A stretch of 64,000 nucleotides of DNA from Luteimonas salinisoli (lineage in GTDB: Bacteria > Pseudomonadota > Gammaproteobacteria > Xanthomonadales > Xanthomonadaceae): positions 39,198 to 103,197 of the forward strand of contig NZ_JACCKA010000009.1 of the NCBI RefSeq assembly GCF_013425525.1. The letters run 5' to 3'. Numbering within the stretch: the first letter of the stretch is position 1; every line of letters starts with the position of its first letter. The position numbers and the translations under genes are program-made. Below the pieces are notes generated by a model that saw nothing but the letters and a program-made list of their open reading frames with translations, made no database searches and was not told where the DNA came from. This document shows, in pieces, positions 37,267-46,309 of this stretch.

Positions 37267-38700
37267 TTGAAAAGGACCCCCCTCGCCCGGCCACGGCTGC
37301 TGGCCACGGCGCTTTCACTGGTGCTGTGCGGCACCGCCGCCGCGCAGGCGCCGACTGCGCCGAGCCCGGCCGAGTACAAGGAAATGGGCGAGCTGATGCA
37401 GGAGCTCGCCGAGCTCAAGGCCAGCTACGCCCAGGAAGTGCGGCGCCTGCGCGAGCTGGACATGCGCATGCAGGCGCTGCAGGCGCGGGTCAGCGGTCGG
37501 GTCGCGCCGGAAGGCGTGGCCGCGGACACGGCAGTCGCCGCAGGCACGGCAACGGCCCCCTCCCCCGCGCCGACCCCGGCCCCGCACCAGGCACCCGCGA
37601 CGCCTGCGCAGCTGGATGCCGCGGCGGCGCCGTCCCCGCCGCCGCAGGAGGGCTATGCCAGCTCCGCCGAAGACGCCCAGCGCGCGCAGGAGGGCTATGC
37701 CAGCTCCGCCGAAGACGCCCAGCGCGCGCAGGAGGAGGAGACCCGCAGCGTCGCCGACGTCAAGCAGCAGAACCAGGCGCTGTTCAACCAGCGCCTGATC
37801 CTGGAGAACAGCGTCAGCTACAACCGCTACGACCGCAAGCAGCTCACCCTCAACGGATTCCTGGCGCTGGACGCGATCTTCCTGGGCAACATCGCCATCG
37901 AGAACGTCGAGTCCGACACCCTGAACTACAACTTCGCCGCGCGCTGGGGCCTGAGCCCGCGCCTGACCCTCAACGTCGACGTGCCCTATATCGCCCGCAA
38001 GACGGTCTACCAGAAGGGCGGTGCCGGTGGCGCCGCGGCCGCGATCGCCCAGGAGCAGACCACCGGTGCGGGTCTGGGCGACATCTCGGCCAGCGCGAAC
38101 TACAAGCTGTTCGGCGAGCGCGGCTTCCTGCCCGAGACCGTGCTCAACTTCGGCGTCACCGCGCCGACCGGTCGCGAGCCCTACGGGATCCCGTGGGAGG
38201 TGCTCGAACGCGACGAGGACGACTTCATCCGCTTCGCGGTGCCCGAGGAACAGCCCACCGGCAACGGCGTGTGGCAGGCCACGGTCGGGCTGTCGGCGGT
38301 CAAGACCACCGATCCGGCGATCCTGTTCGGCAACATCGGTTACGTACACTCCTTCACTGGGGACTTCGACGATCTCGACAACAACCCGGCCACGACGAAT
38401 CCTGGCGAAGTGAAACTGGGGCGCGCGTTCTACTTCGGCGCGGGCGTCGCCTTCGCCTTCAACGAGCGCACCAGCCTGAGCATCTCGCTCAGCGACCGAC
38501 TCAACGCCCGGGCCCGGACCCGCTACGAGAATGCCGACTGGATCAAGGTGATCGCCAGCGACGCCAACGCCGCCACCTTCAACCTCGGCGTCACCCACGC
38601 GCTCAACGAGAACACCACCGTGGTCGGGCTGCTCGGCATCGGGCTGACGCCGGACGCCCCGGACTTCAACCTGACCTTCAAGGTGCCGTACATGCTGTGA
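37267..38700 (+). CDS. FapF-like coiled-coil outer-membrane beta-barrel (amyloid secretion pore)
   Basis: A 477-residue outer-membrane protein. The signal peptide starts MKRTPLARPRLLATALSLVL if TTG 37267 is the start, which has AGGAG 6 bases upstream; ATG 37240 would add nine residues before it. A coiled coil follows (YKEMGELMQELAELKASYAQ), then a Pro/Ala linker and a duplicated GYASSAEDAQRAQE unit. A beta-barrel of about 300 residues then runs to the end, with aromatic-rich strands and a C-terminal VPYML. This is the architecture of FapF, a trimeric barrel gated by a periplasmic coiled coil. It is the last gene of the operon. Confidence 0.8.
   Translation: MKRTPLARPRLLATALSLVLCGTAAAQAPTAPSPAEYKEMGELMQELAELKASYAQEVRRLRELDMRMQALQARVSGRVAPEGVAADTAVAAGTATAPSPAPTPAPHQAPATPAQLDAAAAPSPPPQEGYASSAEDAQRAQEGYASSAEDAQRAQEEETRSVADVKQQNQALFNQRLILENSVSYNRYDRKQLTLNGFLALDAIFLGNIAIENVESDTLNYNFAARWGLSPRLTLNVDVPYIARKTVYQKGGAGGAAAAIAQEQTTGAGLGDISASANYKLFGERGFLPETVLNFGVTAPTGREPYGIPWEVLERDEDDFIRFAVPEEQPTGNGVWQATVGLSAVKTTDPAILFGNIGYVHSFTGDFDDLDNNPATTNPGEVKLGRAFYFGAGVAFAFNERTSLSISLSDRLNARARTRYENADWIKVIASDANAATFNLGVTHALNENTTVVGLLGIGLTPDAPDFNLTFKVPYML
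37643..37734 (+). repeat. tandem 42-bp duplication in the fapF-like linker
   Basis: Two exact in-frame copies of a 42-bp unit encoding GYASSAEDAQRAQE, plus a few bases of a third. The copies have no substitutions, so the duplication is recent and copy number may vary between strains. Confidence 0.9.
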
Positions 38701-38705
38701 GGCGG

Positions 38706-38727
38706 CCGCGCCGCGTCGGCGGCGCGG
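38706..38727. terminator. bidirectional hairpin between fapF-like gene and sigma-54 activator
   Basis: A 9-bp stem, CCGCGCCGC with GCGGCGCGG, and a short loop in the 30-bp gap between convergent genes. There is no U-tract on either side. Confidence 0.45.
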
Positions 38728-38730
38728 ATC

Positions 38731-40056
38731 TCAGCGCAGTTCCGACAGCGTCAGGCTGTGCTTGCGGCACAGGCGGTACACGGTGACGCGGGAGACCCGC
38801 AGCCGCCGCGCGCTGGCGCTGACGTTGTAGCCGGTCTCGCGCAGGACCGAGAGCACCGCCTCGCGCTCGGCCTGCTCGCGTCTCTGGTCGAGCCCGGGAC
38901 CACCGGCATGGCCGTCGCCCAGGTGCAGGTCCGCCGGACCGATCAGCGCCTGCTCGGCGATCACCGCGGCGCGCCGCACCCGGTTGAGCAGCTCGCGCAC
39001 GTTGCCCGGCCAGCGGTGTGCGCGCAGCGCCTGGCGGGCCGCGGCGCTGAAGCCCCGCGCAGTCACCGCGTGCTGTTCGCGGAACTCCTCGAGGAAGCGT
39101 CGCGCCAGCAGCTCCACGTCCTCGCCGCGGTCGCGCAGCGGCGGCATCGCCAGGCGCAGCACGTCGAGGCGATAGTAGAGATCCTCGCGGAAGCGGCCCT
39201 CAGCCACCGCCTTCTCGAGGTCGACGTGGGTCGCTGCCAGCACCCGCACGTCGATGCGCAGCGAATGGCTGTTGCCGATCCGCTCCAGGGTGCCTTCCTG
39301 CAGCACGCGCAGCAGGTTGGTCTGCGCGTCCATCGGCAGATCGCCGATCTCGTCGAGGAACACGGTGCCGTTGTCGGCGGATTCGAACAGGCCGATGCGG
39401 CGCGCGCTGGCGCCGGTGAAGGCGCCCCGCTCGTGGCCGAACAGCTCGGCCTGCACCAGGCTCGGGGGCAGCGCGCCGCAGTTGACGGCGACGAAGGGTC
39501 CGCGGTGCCGCGACGAGCGCTCGTGCAGCGCGCGCGCCGCCAGCTCCTTGCCGGTGCCGGTCTCGCCAGTGATCAGTACCGGCAGGTCTACGCGCGAATA
39601 GCGGTGCACGATGGCGTGCACCTCGAGCATCGGCGGGCTCTGGCCGACCAGACCGGTGGCTTCTACCGGCGCCAGCCCGGTCTGGTCGAAGGCTGCCAGC
39701 GCCTGACCCAGCTGGTGGGTGTTGAGCGGCGCTACCAGCCGTTCGCCGCAGGCGCTGAGGATCCGCCGCACCGCGGCGGCTTCGTCGGGGGTGCGCTCGG
39801 AGGTGAGTGCCAGCAGCGGCAAGTCGGCGTGATCGTTGACCTGCCGTTCCAGCGCCTCCAGGCCCTCGGCGACGCCGCAACGCAGGTCGACCAGGCCGAT
39901 CACCTGGTCCTCGCCGCGCATTCCCACGCGTACGTCGCGGGCCGGGTCGGCGATACGCAGGCGCCATCCCGCCGCCGAGAGCAGGTCCTGCTCGCGCCGC
40001 GACGGACGCCCGAACCAGATCACGCAATGCGGGTTGAAGTTGGGAACGGCTGCCAT
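38731..40056 (-). CDS. sigma-54-dependent activator, VpsR/FleQ-like, linked to the Fap-like operon
   Basis: A 441-residue bacterial enhancer-binding protein. The N-terminal 125 residues resemble a receiver lacking the usual phospho-acceptor pocket. The AAA+ domain has Walker A (GETGTGKE, 164-171), the sigma-54 contact loop GAFTGA (211-216) and Walker B (TVFLDEIGDL, 231-240). A Fis-type helix-turn-helix ends the protein (NVSASARRLRVSRVTVYRL). Regulators of this layout, such as VpsR, often respond to c-di-GMP. The start ATG 40056 has AGGG upstream; a GTG at 40092 is possible. It probably activates the -24/-12 promoter at 32896. Confidence 0.86.
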   Translation of the reverse strand: MAAVPNFNPHCVIWFGRPSRREQDLLSAAGWRLRIADPARDVRVGMRGEDQVIGLVDLRCGVAEGLEALERQVNDHADLPLLALTSERTPDEAAAVRRILSACGERLVAPLNTHQLGQALAAFDQTGLAPVEATGLVGQSPPMLEVHAIVHRYSRVDLPVLITGETGTGKELAARALHERSSRHRGPFVAVNCGALPPSLVQAELFGHERGAFTGASARRIGLFESADNGTVFLDEIGDLPMDAQTNLLRVLQEGTLERIGNSHSLRIDVRVLAATHVDLEKAVAEGRFREDLYYRLDVLRLAMPPLRDRGEDVELLARRFLEEFREQHAVTARGFSAAARQALRAHRWPGNVRELLNRVRRAAVIAEQALIGPADLHLGDGHAGGPGLDQRREQAEREAVLSVLRETGYNVSASARRLRVSRVTVYRLCRKHSLTLSELR

Positions 40057-40465
40057 CGTTACGGCCCTGAAGTCGGCCGCCCGGGGCGGCACGGGAAGAG
40101 CCGCCAGCGTGCGACGGCCCGGAGTATCGGCAGGACGGATGACGTGCGGATGTCCGGCGGACGACCCACGGGACCGGCGGAGGTGACCATCGGCCGGCCG
40201 CCGCCGCCCTCAGCGCGGATGGCGCCGGACATCGGCACGGACGCGACGGGTCCGGGTTTGGAGCGCGGCAAACTGCACCGGATCGCTTCCGGCGCGGCCG
40301 GGGCGTGCCCGGCGGAGCTTCGGTTCGGCCAGCATCGTGCGTTCCCCTTGCTTCGCCCCCGGGAATGCCGAGGGTGACGACTGGTACCGGACTACAACGC
40401 CAGCCTCGTCGCCGGCCGGCCACCTCGCCACTACGCCATTCAGGTTCGGCCGCGCCCGCCGCCGC
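40057..40465. other. intergenic region between sigma-54 activator and diguanylate cyclase genes
   Basis: About 410 bases, GC-rich, with open frames on both strands that show no domain or plausible start. I see no clear promoter, terminator or repeat. It presumably holds the activator's own promoter. Confidence 0.5.
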
Positions 40466-43400
40466 TCAGCCGCCGGCCGTCGGGGTGCCGGAGGTCAGCA
40501 GCCGCGCCCCGCCGTCGGCCAGGAGGTGCTCCAGGCTGCCGTCGATGCCGCCGGTGCGCGCGGCAGCGGCCTCGGTGTCGGCCACCGCACCCGCCCACGC
40601 GTTGCGGCCGCGGCGCTTGGCCAGATACATGCACTGGTCGGCGATGGCGACGACCTGTTCCCAGTTCACACGCTCGGGTTGCCCGCCGAAGAACGGATAT
40701 CCGGCGAACCCCACCGAACAGGTACAGCGGATGCTGCGGCCATCGCCCAGTTCGAAGTCCGTGTCCGCCACCTCGGCGCGGATCCGCTCGGCGAGCAGCG
40801 CGCCGTCCCTGGCCGAACCCGAATGCGAGATCAGCAGGAACTCCTCCCCGCCCCACCGGACCGGCGTGTCGGCGCGGCGGGAAATGCGCCGCAGCAGCGC
40901 GCCGAACTGCGCCAGGATCGCGTCTCCGGCGTCGTGGCCGAAGCGATCGTTGATGGACTTGAAGTCATCGATGTCGACCATGAAGAACAGCAGCATGGCG
41001 GCCCCGCCGGAATCGCGGAACGCACGGTCGACCAGGGCGATGTCGGTCGCGATGTTCTGTACCACGTGGCGCCTGTTCTTCAGACCCGTCAGCGGGTCGG
41101 TGACGCTTTGCTCGGCGAGCGCCCGGTTGGCCGATTCCAGGGCGCGGTTGGCGCCCGAGAGCTCTTCGGTGCGCCGCGCCACCAGTGCCTCGAGTTCCTC
41201 GTTGCGCCGCAACAAGCCCGAGGCGTGCCAGCGCAGGCCGGCCCAGAGCGCGAGCACGCCCAGCAGCAGCCAGGCGAGATAGGCTTTCCAGGTCATGTAC
41301 CAGGGCGGGAGGATGCGCAGCTCGAGCACTGCCTCCTGGCTGCGCGCGCCGTACACGTTTCGGGCGCGGACCCGGAAGCGATGGGTGCCCGGGGGGATCT
41401 TGGTGTAGTCGCGATAGCCCTCGGCGCGCCACGTCGACCAGGTCGTGTCCACTCCCTCCAGCCACACCTGGTAGCGGTTCCCGTCCAGCATGTCGTAGCT
41501 GGGCGCTGCGAACTCGAACCGCAGCGAGCCCTCGCCGGCCTCCAGTTCCAGCTGCGGGAGCGGGCCGGCGCCGCCGTAGAGCACGCGTTCGTCGCGCCCG
41601 GTCACCCTGCGCACGAGCGCCCGGAACGGCAGCGGGTCGGCGACGTCCAGGGCGGGATCGTATCTGTGCAGGGCATCCTCTCCGCCGATCCAGACCACGC
41701 CGTCGTCGTCGACCTGGAACGCCAGATAGGCGGCTCCGGCGATCGGAAGCAGTCTTGCGCCGTCCCAGCGCAAGCCGTCCTTCCCGGCGGGGACGACGGC
41801 GCCGACCTCCCTGGTCCCCAGGGAATCGCTTTCGGAGAAGGCCCAGATGCGGCCGTGGTGGTCCTGATGGAGCGCTCCCAGACGTCGCGGACCGTCGGGG
41901 AAAAGGCCCTGCAGACCCTCGACGGGAGCGAAGCGACCCGCGGCTTCGTCGAACTCCAGGATGCCGGCGTCGGTGGCGAAGACCGGACGCCCATCGACCA
42001 GGTAGACATCCGTCATTCCTTCGGCCAGGCCGTGCTCCACCGAGAAGCGCTCGAGGACCGCATCCGCGAGCGGAGCCCCCGATGCCGGCCCCTGGAAGGT
42101 CGCACGGTAGACGTTCTCGCCGCGCGTCCCCATCCACAGCCGTCCCAGAGCGTCCTCCGCCAGGGTATAGAGCCCTGCGCCGGTCGGCTCGTGGAGCGGC
42201 TCCACCACCCACCCGGTCCCGACCCGGCGCATCGCCCGCAGGCCGCCGCTGGAGCCGACGAAGACGCGCGCAGGATCGACCCGCGAGCGCAGCAGCGACA
42301 TCGAACCGTCGTTGTCGAGGATGCGCCGCAGCCGCCCGTCGCGCAGTTCGAACACGCCGGTGAGACTCACGGCGAGCAGCGCATCGTCGAACCGCAGCAG
42401 CGACCAGACCAGCCCCGGGACCTCCGGTTCCCGCACGAAGCGGGCGTTGGACCCGGCGCCCGCCTCGAGGCGGAACAGACCGCGCGTGGTGCCGACGTAC
42501 AGCGCGCCCTGATGGCGTTCGATCGCCAGGACCGCGCCGATCAGCCCGCTGCGGGCATCGAAACGCGACAGCGGCCGGTTCTGCGAGATCCGCGCCACGC
42601 CCTGCCCGGTTCCCAGCCACAGACCCGCCTCGCGGTCCTGGTGCATGGCGAACACGCTGTCGTCGGCCAGGCCGGTGGAACTGTCCAGCCGCAGCTGCTG
42701 GGCGCCGCTGTGGTCGAGCAGGGTGAGCCCGCCCTGGAGCGTACCGAACGCGAACCGATCCGCCGCCAGGCGCTCGGCGACGTACAGCAGGTCCCGCGTC
42801 ATGGCGGCGTCGGCCTGCGTCGGCCAGGGATGGTAGTCCCGGCCGTCGAATCGCAGCCAGCCCTGGGTGCGGGTACCGATCAGGAGTTGCGCCTTCTGCG
42901 CGCCCGACGGCGCGTTCCACGGCAGCATCGCGTAGACCCGTTCCTCGGCAAAGCGCTCGCCACCCGGTAGAGGCTGGAAAGCGCCGTCGACGAACTCCAC
43001 CAGCCCCTCCCCGGCCTTGCGCAGCAGGATCCGGCCGTCGACTTCGAAGGAGAGGTGGAACGGGGTCGCCGACTGCCATGATTCGACGCGCCCCTCGCGC
43101 AGGCGAAACAGGATCTGCGGGCTGAAGAAATAAATGTCGTCGCGCACCGGATGGATGCGCCACACATCCGCGAAGCCGCGTTCGTCGACGCCGAGCCCGG
43201 GCACGAGCGATTCGTAGCGCATTTCGCCGGCCGCGTCCGGGGCGAGGACCCCGAACTCCCCCTGGGCGCCGACGTAGACCCTGCCGTCCGATCCGACCGC
43301 GAGGGAACGGACGATCGTTCGCTTGGGAAGCGCGATTCGGCGCCAGCGGATGCCGTCGAACTCCATGACCCCGTCGTCGCCGTTGCCCACGTAGATCAGG

Positions 43401-43642
43401 CCGCGCGGATCCTGGGTGATCGCCCAGTTCTGGCCGCCGCCGCCGTAGTCGCTCGGGGCGAAGCTCTGCAGGTACGGAAGTCCGGCCTCCGCGGCGGCGC
43501 TGGCCCGCGCCGCGGGAACGGCCGCCAAGGCGAGAAGCGCCGCCGTGGCCACGCTCCGCCAGAGACGCGCCGCCCCCCCGGAAACGGCGCCCGCCGGACG
43601 GCGGGGTCCGGGCTGGGGGAAAGCATGGGCATGGGTGGACAT
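40466..43642 (-). CDS. periplasmic-propeller diguanylate cyclase (Reg_prop, Y_Y_Y, GGDEF)
   Basis: A 1058-residue sensor enzyme that makes c-di-GMP. The signal peptide (VATAALLALAAVPAARAS) leads to a periplasmic two-component-regulator-type beta-propeller of about 700 residues (repeats such as GLIYVGNGDDGVMEFDG, GLWLGTGQGVARIS and GRLWMGTRGENVYR). Then come a Y_Y_Y domain, a membrane helix (YLAWLLLGVLALWAGLRW), a short coiled coil and a C-terminal GGDEF domain with active-site GGEEF (WGGEEFLLIS). I see no clear inhibitory RxxD upstream. The start is ATG 43642, directly before the signal peptide. It neighbours the sigma-54 activator. Confidence 0.88.
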   Translation of the reverse strand: MSTHAHAFPQPGPRRPAGAVSGGAARLWRSVATAALLALAAVPAARASAAAEAGLPYLQSFAPSDYGGGGQNWAITQDPRGLIYVGNGDDGVMEFDGIRWRRIALPKRTIVRSLAVGSDGRVYVGAQGEFGVLAPDAAGEMRYESLVPGLGVDERGFADVWRIHPVRDDIYFFSPQILFRLREGRVESWQSATPFHLSFEVDGRILLRKAGEGLVEFVDGAFQPLPGGERFAEERVYAMLPWNAPSGAQKAQLLIGTRTQGWLRFDGRDYHPWPTQADAAMTRDLLYVAERLAADRFAFGTLQGGLTLLDHSGAQQLRLDSSTGLADDSVFAMHQDREAGLWLGTGQGVARISQNRPLSRFDARSGLIGAVLAIERHQGALYVGTTRGLFRLEAGAGSNARFVREPEVPGLVWSLLRFDDALLAVSLTGVFELRDGRLRRILDNDGSMSLLRSRVDPARVFVGSSGGLRAMRRVGTGWVVEPLHEPTGAGLYTLAEDALGRLWMGTRGENVYRATFQGPASGAPLADAVLERFSVEHGLAEGMTDVYLVDGRPVFATDAGILEFDEAAGRFAPVEGLQGLFPDGPRRLGALHQDHHGRIWAFSESDSLGTREVGAVVPAGKDGLRWDGARLLPIAGAAYLAFQVDDDGVVWIGGEDALHRYDPALDVADPLPFRALVRRVTGRDERVLYGGAGPLPQLELEAGEGSLRFEFAAPSYDMLDGNRYQVWLEGVDTTWSTWRAEGYRDYTKIPPGTHRFRVRARNVYGARSQEAVLELRILPPWYMTWKAYLAWLLLGVLALWAGLRWHASGLLRRNEELEALVARRTEELSGANRALESANRALAEQSVTDPLTGLKNRRHVVQNIATDIALVDRAFRDSGGAAMLLFFMVDIDDFKSINDRFGHDAGDAILAQFGALLRRISRRADTPVRWGGEEFLLISHSGSARDGALLAERIRAEVADTDFELGDGRSIRCTCSVGFAGYPFFGGQPERVNWEQVVAIADQCMYLAKRRGRNAWAGAVADTEAAAARTGGIDGSLEHLLADGGARLLTSGTPTAGG

Positions 43643-43855
43643 GGGTGCCTCACGGGCGCGTGGCCACGGTCGACCGGGCCTGGTGGCGCGTGACCGGTCC
43701 GACATCACGTGGCTCGGCCCCTTCATGGTAACGGCCCAGTACCCGCGAAGTAGCGGCCCGGGTCCCGCGAACTTGAGCCGCTTCCGGCTCCGGGCTGTCG
43801 GACGCCGGGCCGGTCCCGTCGCGGCCTCTGAGACCGCCGGGCGTATCCTGAGCGG

Positions 43856-44962
43856 ATGCGCGAGGACGAGACACTGCGGCTCCGGGCCCAGGCGCCGACC
43901 CGCGGACGGGGCTCGGCCTCCTACGTTCCCGGACGCTACGAGACCCGGGAGGTGTCCGCCGTGGACGACGGCTGGGACACGATCGCCGCGGTGGTCGAGG
44001 GCGCGCTGGCCTCCCATCCCGACACCAGGGTCACCGAGGAGCGCGCGCGGACGATCGTCAGCCGCAACGACTCCCCGGACGTCGGTTTCAACCAGTCGGT
44101 CAATCCGTACCGCGGCTGCGAGCACGGTTGCGTGTACTGTTTCGCGAGACCTTCGCACGCCTATCTGGACCTTTCGCCGGGGCTCGACTTCGAGACCCGC
44201 CTGTACGCCAAGACCAACGCCGCCGAACGCCTGCGCGCCGAGCTGGCCAAACCGGCCTACCGCTGCTCGCCGATCGCCCTGGGCATCAACACCGACGCCT
44301 ACCAGCCGGTCGAGCGCCGCTACCGGATCACCCGCGAACTGCTGCAGGTGTTCGCGGAATGCAGGCACCCGGTCAGCCTGGTCACCAAGAGCGCGCTGGT
44401 GCTGCGCGATCTCGACCTGCTGGCGCCGATGGCGGCGCAGCGCCTGGTCACCGTGCATCTCTCGGTCACCACCCTCGACAACCGGCTCTCGGCGCGGATG
44501 GAGCCGCGTGCTGCGGCGCCGCATACCCGGCTCAAGGTCATCCGCCGGCTGAGCGAGGCCGGGGTGCCGGTGGGGGTGCTGGTGGCGCCGGTCGTGCCGG
44601 CGATCACCGACAGCGAGCTCGAGGCGATCCTGGCCGCGGCACGGGAGCACGGCGCCGGCGCCGCCGGCTACGTGCTGCTGCGGCTGCCGCACGAGCTCAA
44701 GCGGATCTGGCGCGAGTGGCTGGAACTGCACTATCCGGATCGCGCCGCGCACGTGATGAGCCTGGTCCGGCAGATGCGCGGCGGTCGCGACTACGACAGC
44801 GGCTTCGGCCGGCGCATGCGCGGCGAGGGGCCGTTCGCGGAGCTGATCGCCGGACGCTTCGCCCGCGCCCACCGCAGGCTCGGCTTCGGCCGGCTGCCGC
44901 CGCTGGACGCGGCCGCCTTCGTCGCGCCGCGCCCGCCGTCGCCGCAGGGGCAGCTGTTCTGA
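43856..44962 (+). CDS. PA0069-family radical SAM protein
   Basis: A 368-residue radical-SAM protein with the cluster motif CEHGCVYC (about residues 91-98) preceded by NPYRGCEHGC, and SPL-like features (FARPSHAYL, GINTDAYQP). The C-terminus ends in a Pro-rich QGQLF. The family resembles spore photoproduct lyase, but its reaction is unknown. It is divergent from the cyclase gene and monocistronic by spacing. Confidence 0.88.
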   Translation: MREDETLRLRAQAPTRGRGSASYVPGRYETREVSAVDDGWDTIAAVVEGALASHPDTRVTEERARTIVSRNDSPDVGFNQSVNPYRGCEHGCVYCFARPSHAYLDLSPGLDFETRLYAKTNAAERLRAELAKPAYRCSPIALGINTDAYQPVERRYRITRELLQVFAECRHPVSLVTKSALVLRDLDLLAPMAAQRLVTVHLSVTTLDNRLSARMEPRAAAPHTRLKVIRRLSEAGVPVGVLVAPVVPAITDSELEAILAAAREHGAGAAGYVLLRLPHELKRIWREWLELHYPDRAAHVMSLVRQMRGGRDYDSGFGRRMRGEGPFAELIAGRFARAHRRLGFGRLPPLDAAAFVAPRPPSPQGQLF

Positions 44963-45040
44963 GCCTCGGGGTTTAGCCGCGATACACACCATCGCCCCCG
45001 CGGTCTCGCTAGACTGCCCGCGTACCGCCCGGACCACGCG

Positions 45041-45808
45041 ATGCCCCCCGATCCAGCCGCCGTACCGCCTCCAGGCGATGCCGACGCCCGGCCGCCCGAG
45101 GCCGAGCGCGCGCTGCAGATGCTGCGCCGGCAGCAGGAGATCCTCGCCCACGGCATCTCCCACGACCTGCGCGCGCCGCTGCGCGCCATCGCCGGGTACG
45201 CGCAGATCCTCGTCGCCGGCCATGGCGAAGGGCTGGATCCGCGCGGTCGCGACTACCTCGACCGCATCTGCGAGGCGGCCGCGCGCATGGAGGAGCTGAT
45301 CGAGGGGCTGCTGATGCTGTCGCATGCGGCGCGAGCGCCGCTGCGCGAGAGCGAAGTCGACCTCAGCCTGCTGGCCGAGTGGAGCCTCGCCGAGCTGCAG
45401 GATGCCGAACCCGGCCGCGCCGCCGAGATCGGCGTGCAGCCGCAGCTCGCCGCCTGGGGCGACGAACGCCTGCTCAAGCAGCTCTTCGAGCGGCTGCTGC
45501 ACAACGCCTGGAAGTTCTCGGCCGAGCGCGACCGGGTGCGCATCGAGGTGCGCGGGGAGCGCCGCGGCGGACGCACGGTGATCTCCATCGTCGACCACGG
45601 CAGCGGCTTCGACATGCGCTATGCTGACCGCATGTTCGAACCTTTCCAGCGCCTGCACGGACCGGAACAGGGCGGCGGACACGGGCTCGGGCTGGCGGTG
45701 GTGCAGTGCATCGCGGAGCGTCACGAGGGCCGGCTGTGGGCGGAGTCGACACCCGGCTCCGGCAGCGTGTTCCACGTCGAGCTTCCGGCGCCGCGGAGTT
45801 CTGCATGA
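45041..45808 (+). CDS. stand-alone sensor-less histidine kinase
   Basis: A 255-residue kinase without any sensor or membrane domain. The HisKA box (HGISHDLRAPLRAIAGYAQI) is followed by the HATPase domain: N box LLHNAWKFSAE, G1 SIVDHGSGFDM, F box MFEPFQRLH and G2 GHGLGLAV. The first 25 residues are Pro-rich. Its stop overlaps the response-regulator start (ATGA). It probably takes its signal from another protein. Confidence 0.85.
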   Translation: MPPDPAAVPPPGDADARPPEAERALQMLRRQQEILAHGISHDLRAPLRAIAGYAQILVAGHGEGLDPRGRDYLDRICEAAARMEELIEGLLMLSHAARAPLRESEVDLSLLAEWSLAELQDAEPGRAAEIGVQPQLAAWGDERLLKQLFERLLHNAWKFSAERDRVRIEVRGERRGGRTVISIVDHGSGFDMRYADRMFEPFQRLHGPEQGGGHGLGLAVVQCIAERHEGRLWAESTPGSGSVFHVELPAPRSSA

Positions 45809-46245
45809 AGGAAAAAGAGATCCTCCTGGTCGAGGACAATCCCGACGACGTCGAGCTGACCCGCATCGCCTTCGCCGAGGCCAAGATCGCCAACACCCTG
45901 ACCGTGGTGCGCGACGGCGCCGAGGCGCTGGATTTCCTGTTCACCCGTGGCGCCTACGCCGACCGCGACCCCGAGGACCTGCCCTCGATCGTCCTGCTCG
46001 ACCTCAACCTGCCCAAGGTCGACGGCCGCGAGGTGCTGCAGGCGATCCGCGGCGACGTCCGCACCCGCGCGCTGCCGGTGGTGGTGCTGACCACCAGCAA
46101 CGAGCCGTTCGACGTCGAGGCCAGCTACGCGCTCGGGGTCAACAGCTACATCCGCAAGCCGGTCGACTTCGAGCAGTTCGTCTGGGCGGTCAAGCAGGTC
46201 GGGTTGTATTGGCTGGTGCTCAACCAGCCCCGCGAGGGCGGCTGA
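45805..46245 (+). CDS. single-domain response regulator (Rcp1-like)
   Basis: A 146-residue receiver with no output domain: acidic pocket (LLVEDNPDDVE), phospho-acceptor Asp in IVLLDLNLPKVDG, Thr in VVLTTS and Lys in SYIRKPVDF. Receivers of this type with NPDD and LNLPKVDG are typical Rcp1 relatives that work with phytochrome-like kinases. It overlaps the partner kinase gene by 4 bp. Confidence 0.88.
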   Translation: MKEKEILLVEDNPDDVELTRIAFAEAKIANTLTVVRDGAEALDFLFTRGAYADRDPEDLPSIVLLDLNLPKVDGREVLQAIRGDVRTRALPVVVLTTSNEPFDVEASYALGVNSYIRKPVDFEQFVWAVKQVGLYWLVLNQPREGG

Positions 46246-46259
46246 CCCTGCGGACCTGG

Positions 46260-46287
46260 GGCGCCGCGACCGGCGGTCGCGGGCGCC
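46260..46287. terminator. hairpin between convergent response-regulator and UPF0149 genes
   Basis: A 12-bp stem with a one-base bulge (GGCGCCGCGACC with GGTCGC-G-GGCGCC), loop GGC, in the 64-bp gap. There is no U-tract. Confidence 0.45.
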
Positions 46288-46309
46288 GGGCGACTCCCGG
46301 CCGCGCAGG

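Noticed and set aside
40240..40275. Possible second sigma-54-like element upstream of the activator gene
   Set aside because: GG and GC are present but not at the required 10-bp spacing on either strand.
43643..45775. N-terminal extension of the diguanylate cyclase frame to about 1769 codons
   Set aside because: The extension is antisense to the radical-SAM and kinase genes; the signal peptide begins at 43642.
45768..45783. parS-like TGTTCCACGTCGAGCT in the stand-alone histidine kinase gene
   Set aside because: Only 12 of 16 positions match and the palindrome is broken; it follows from the VFHVEL codons of a normal HATPase C-terminus.
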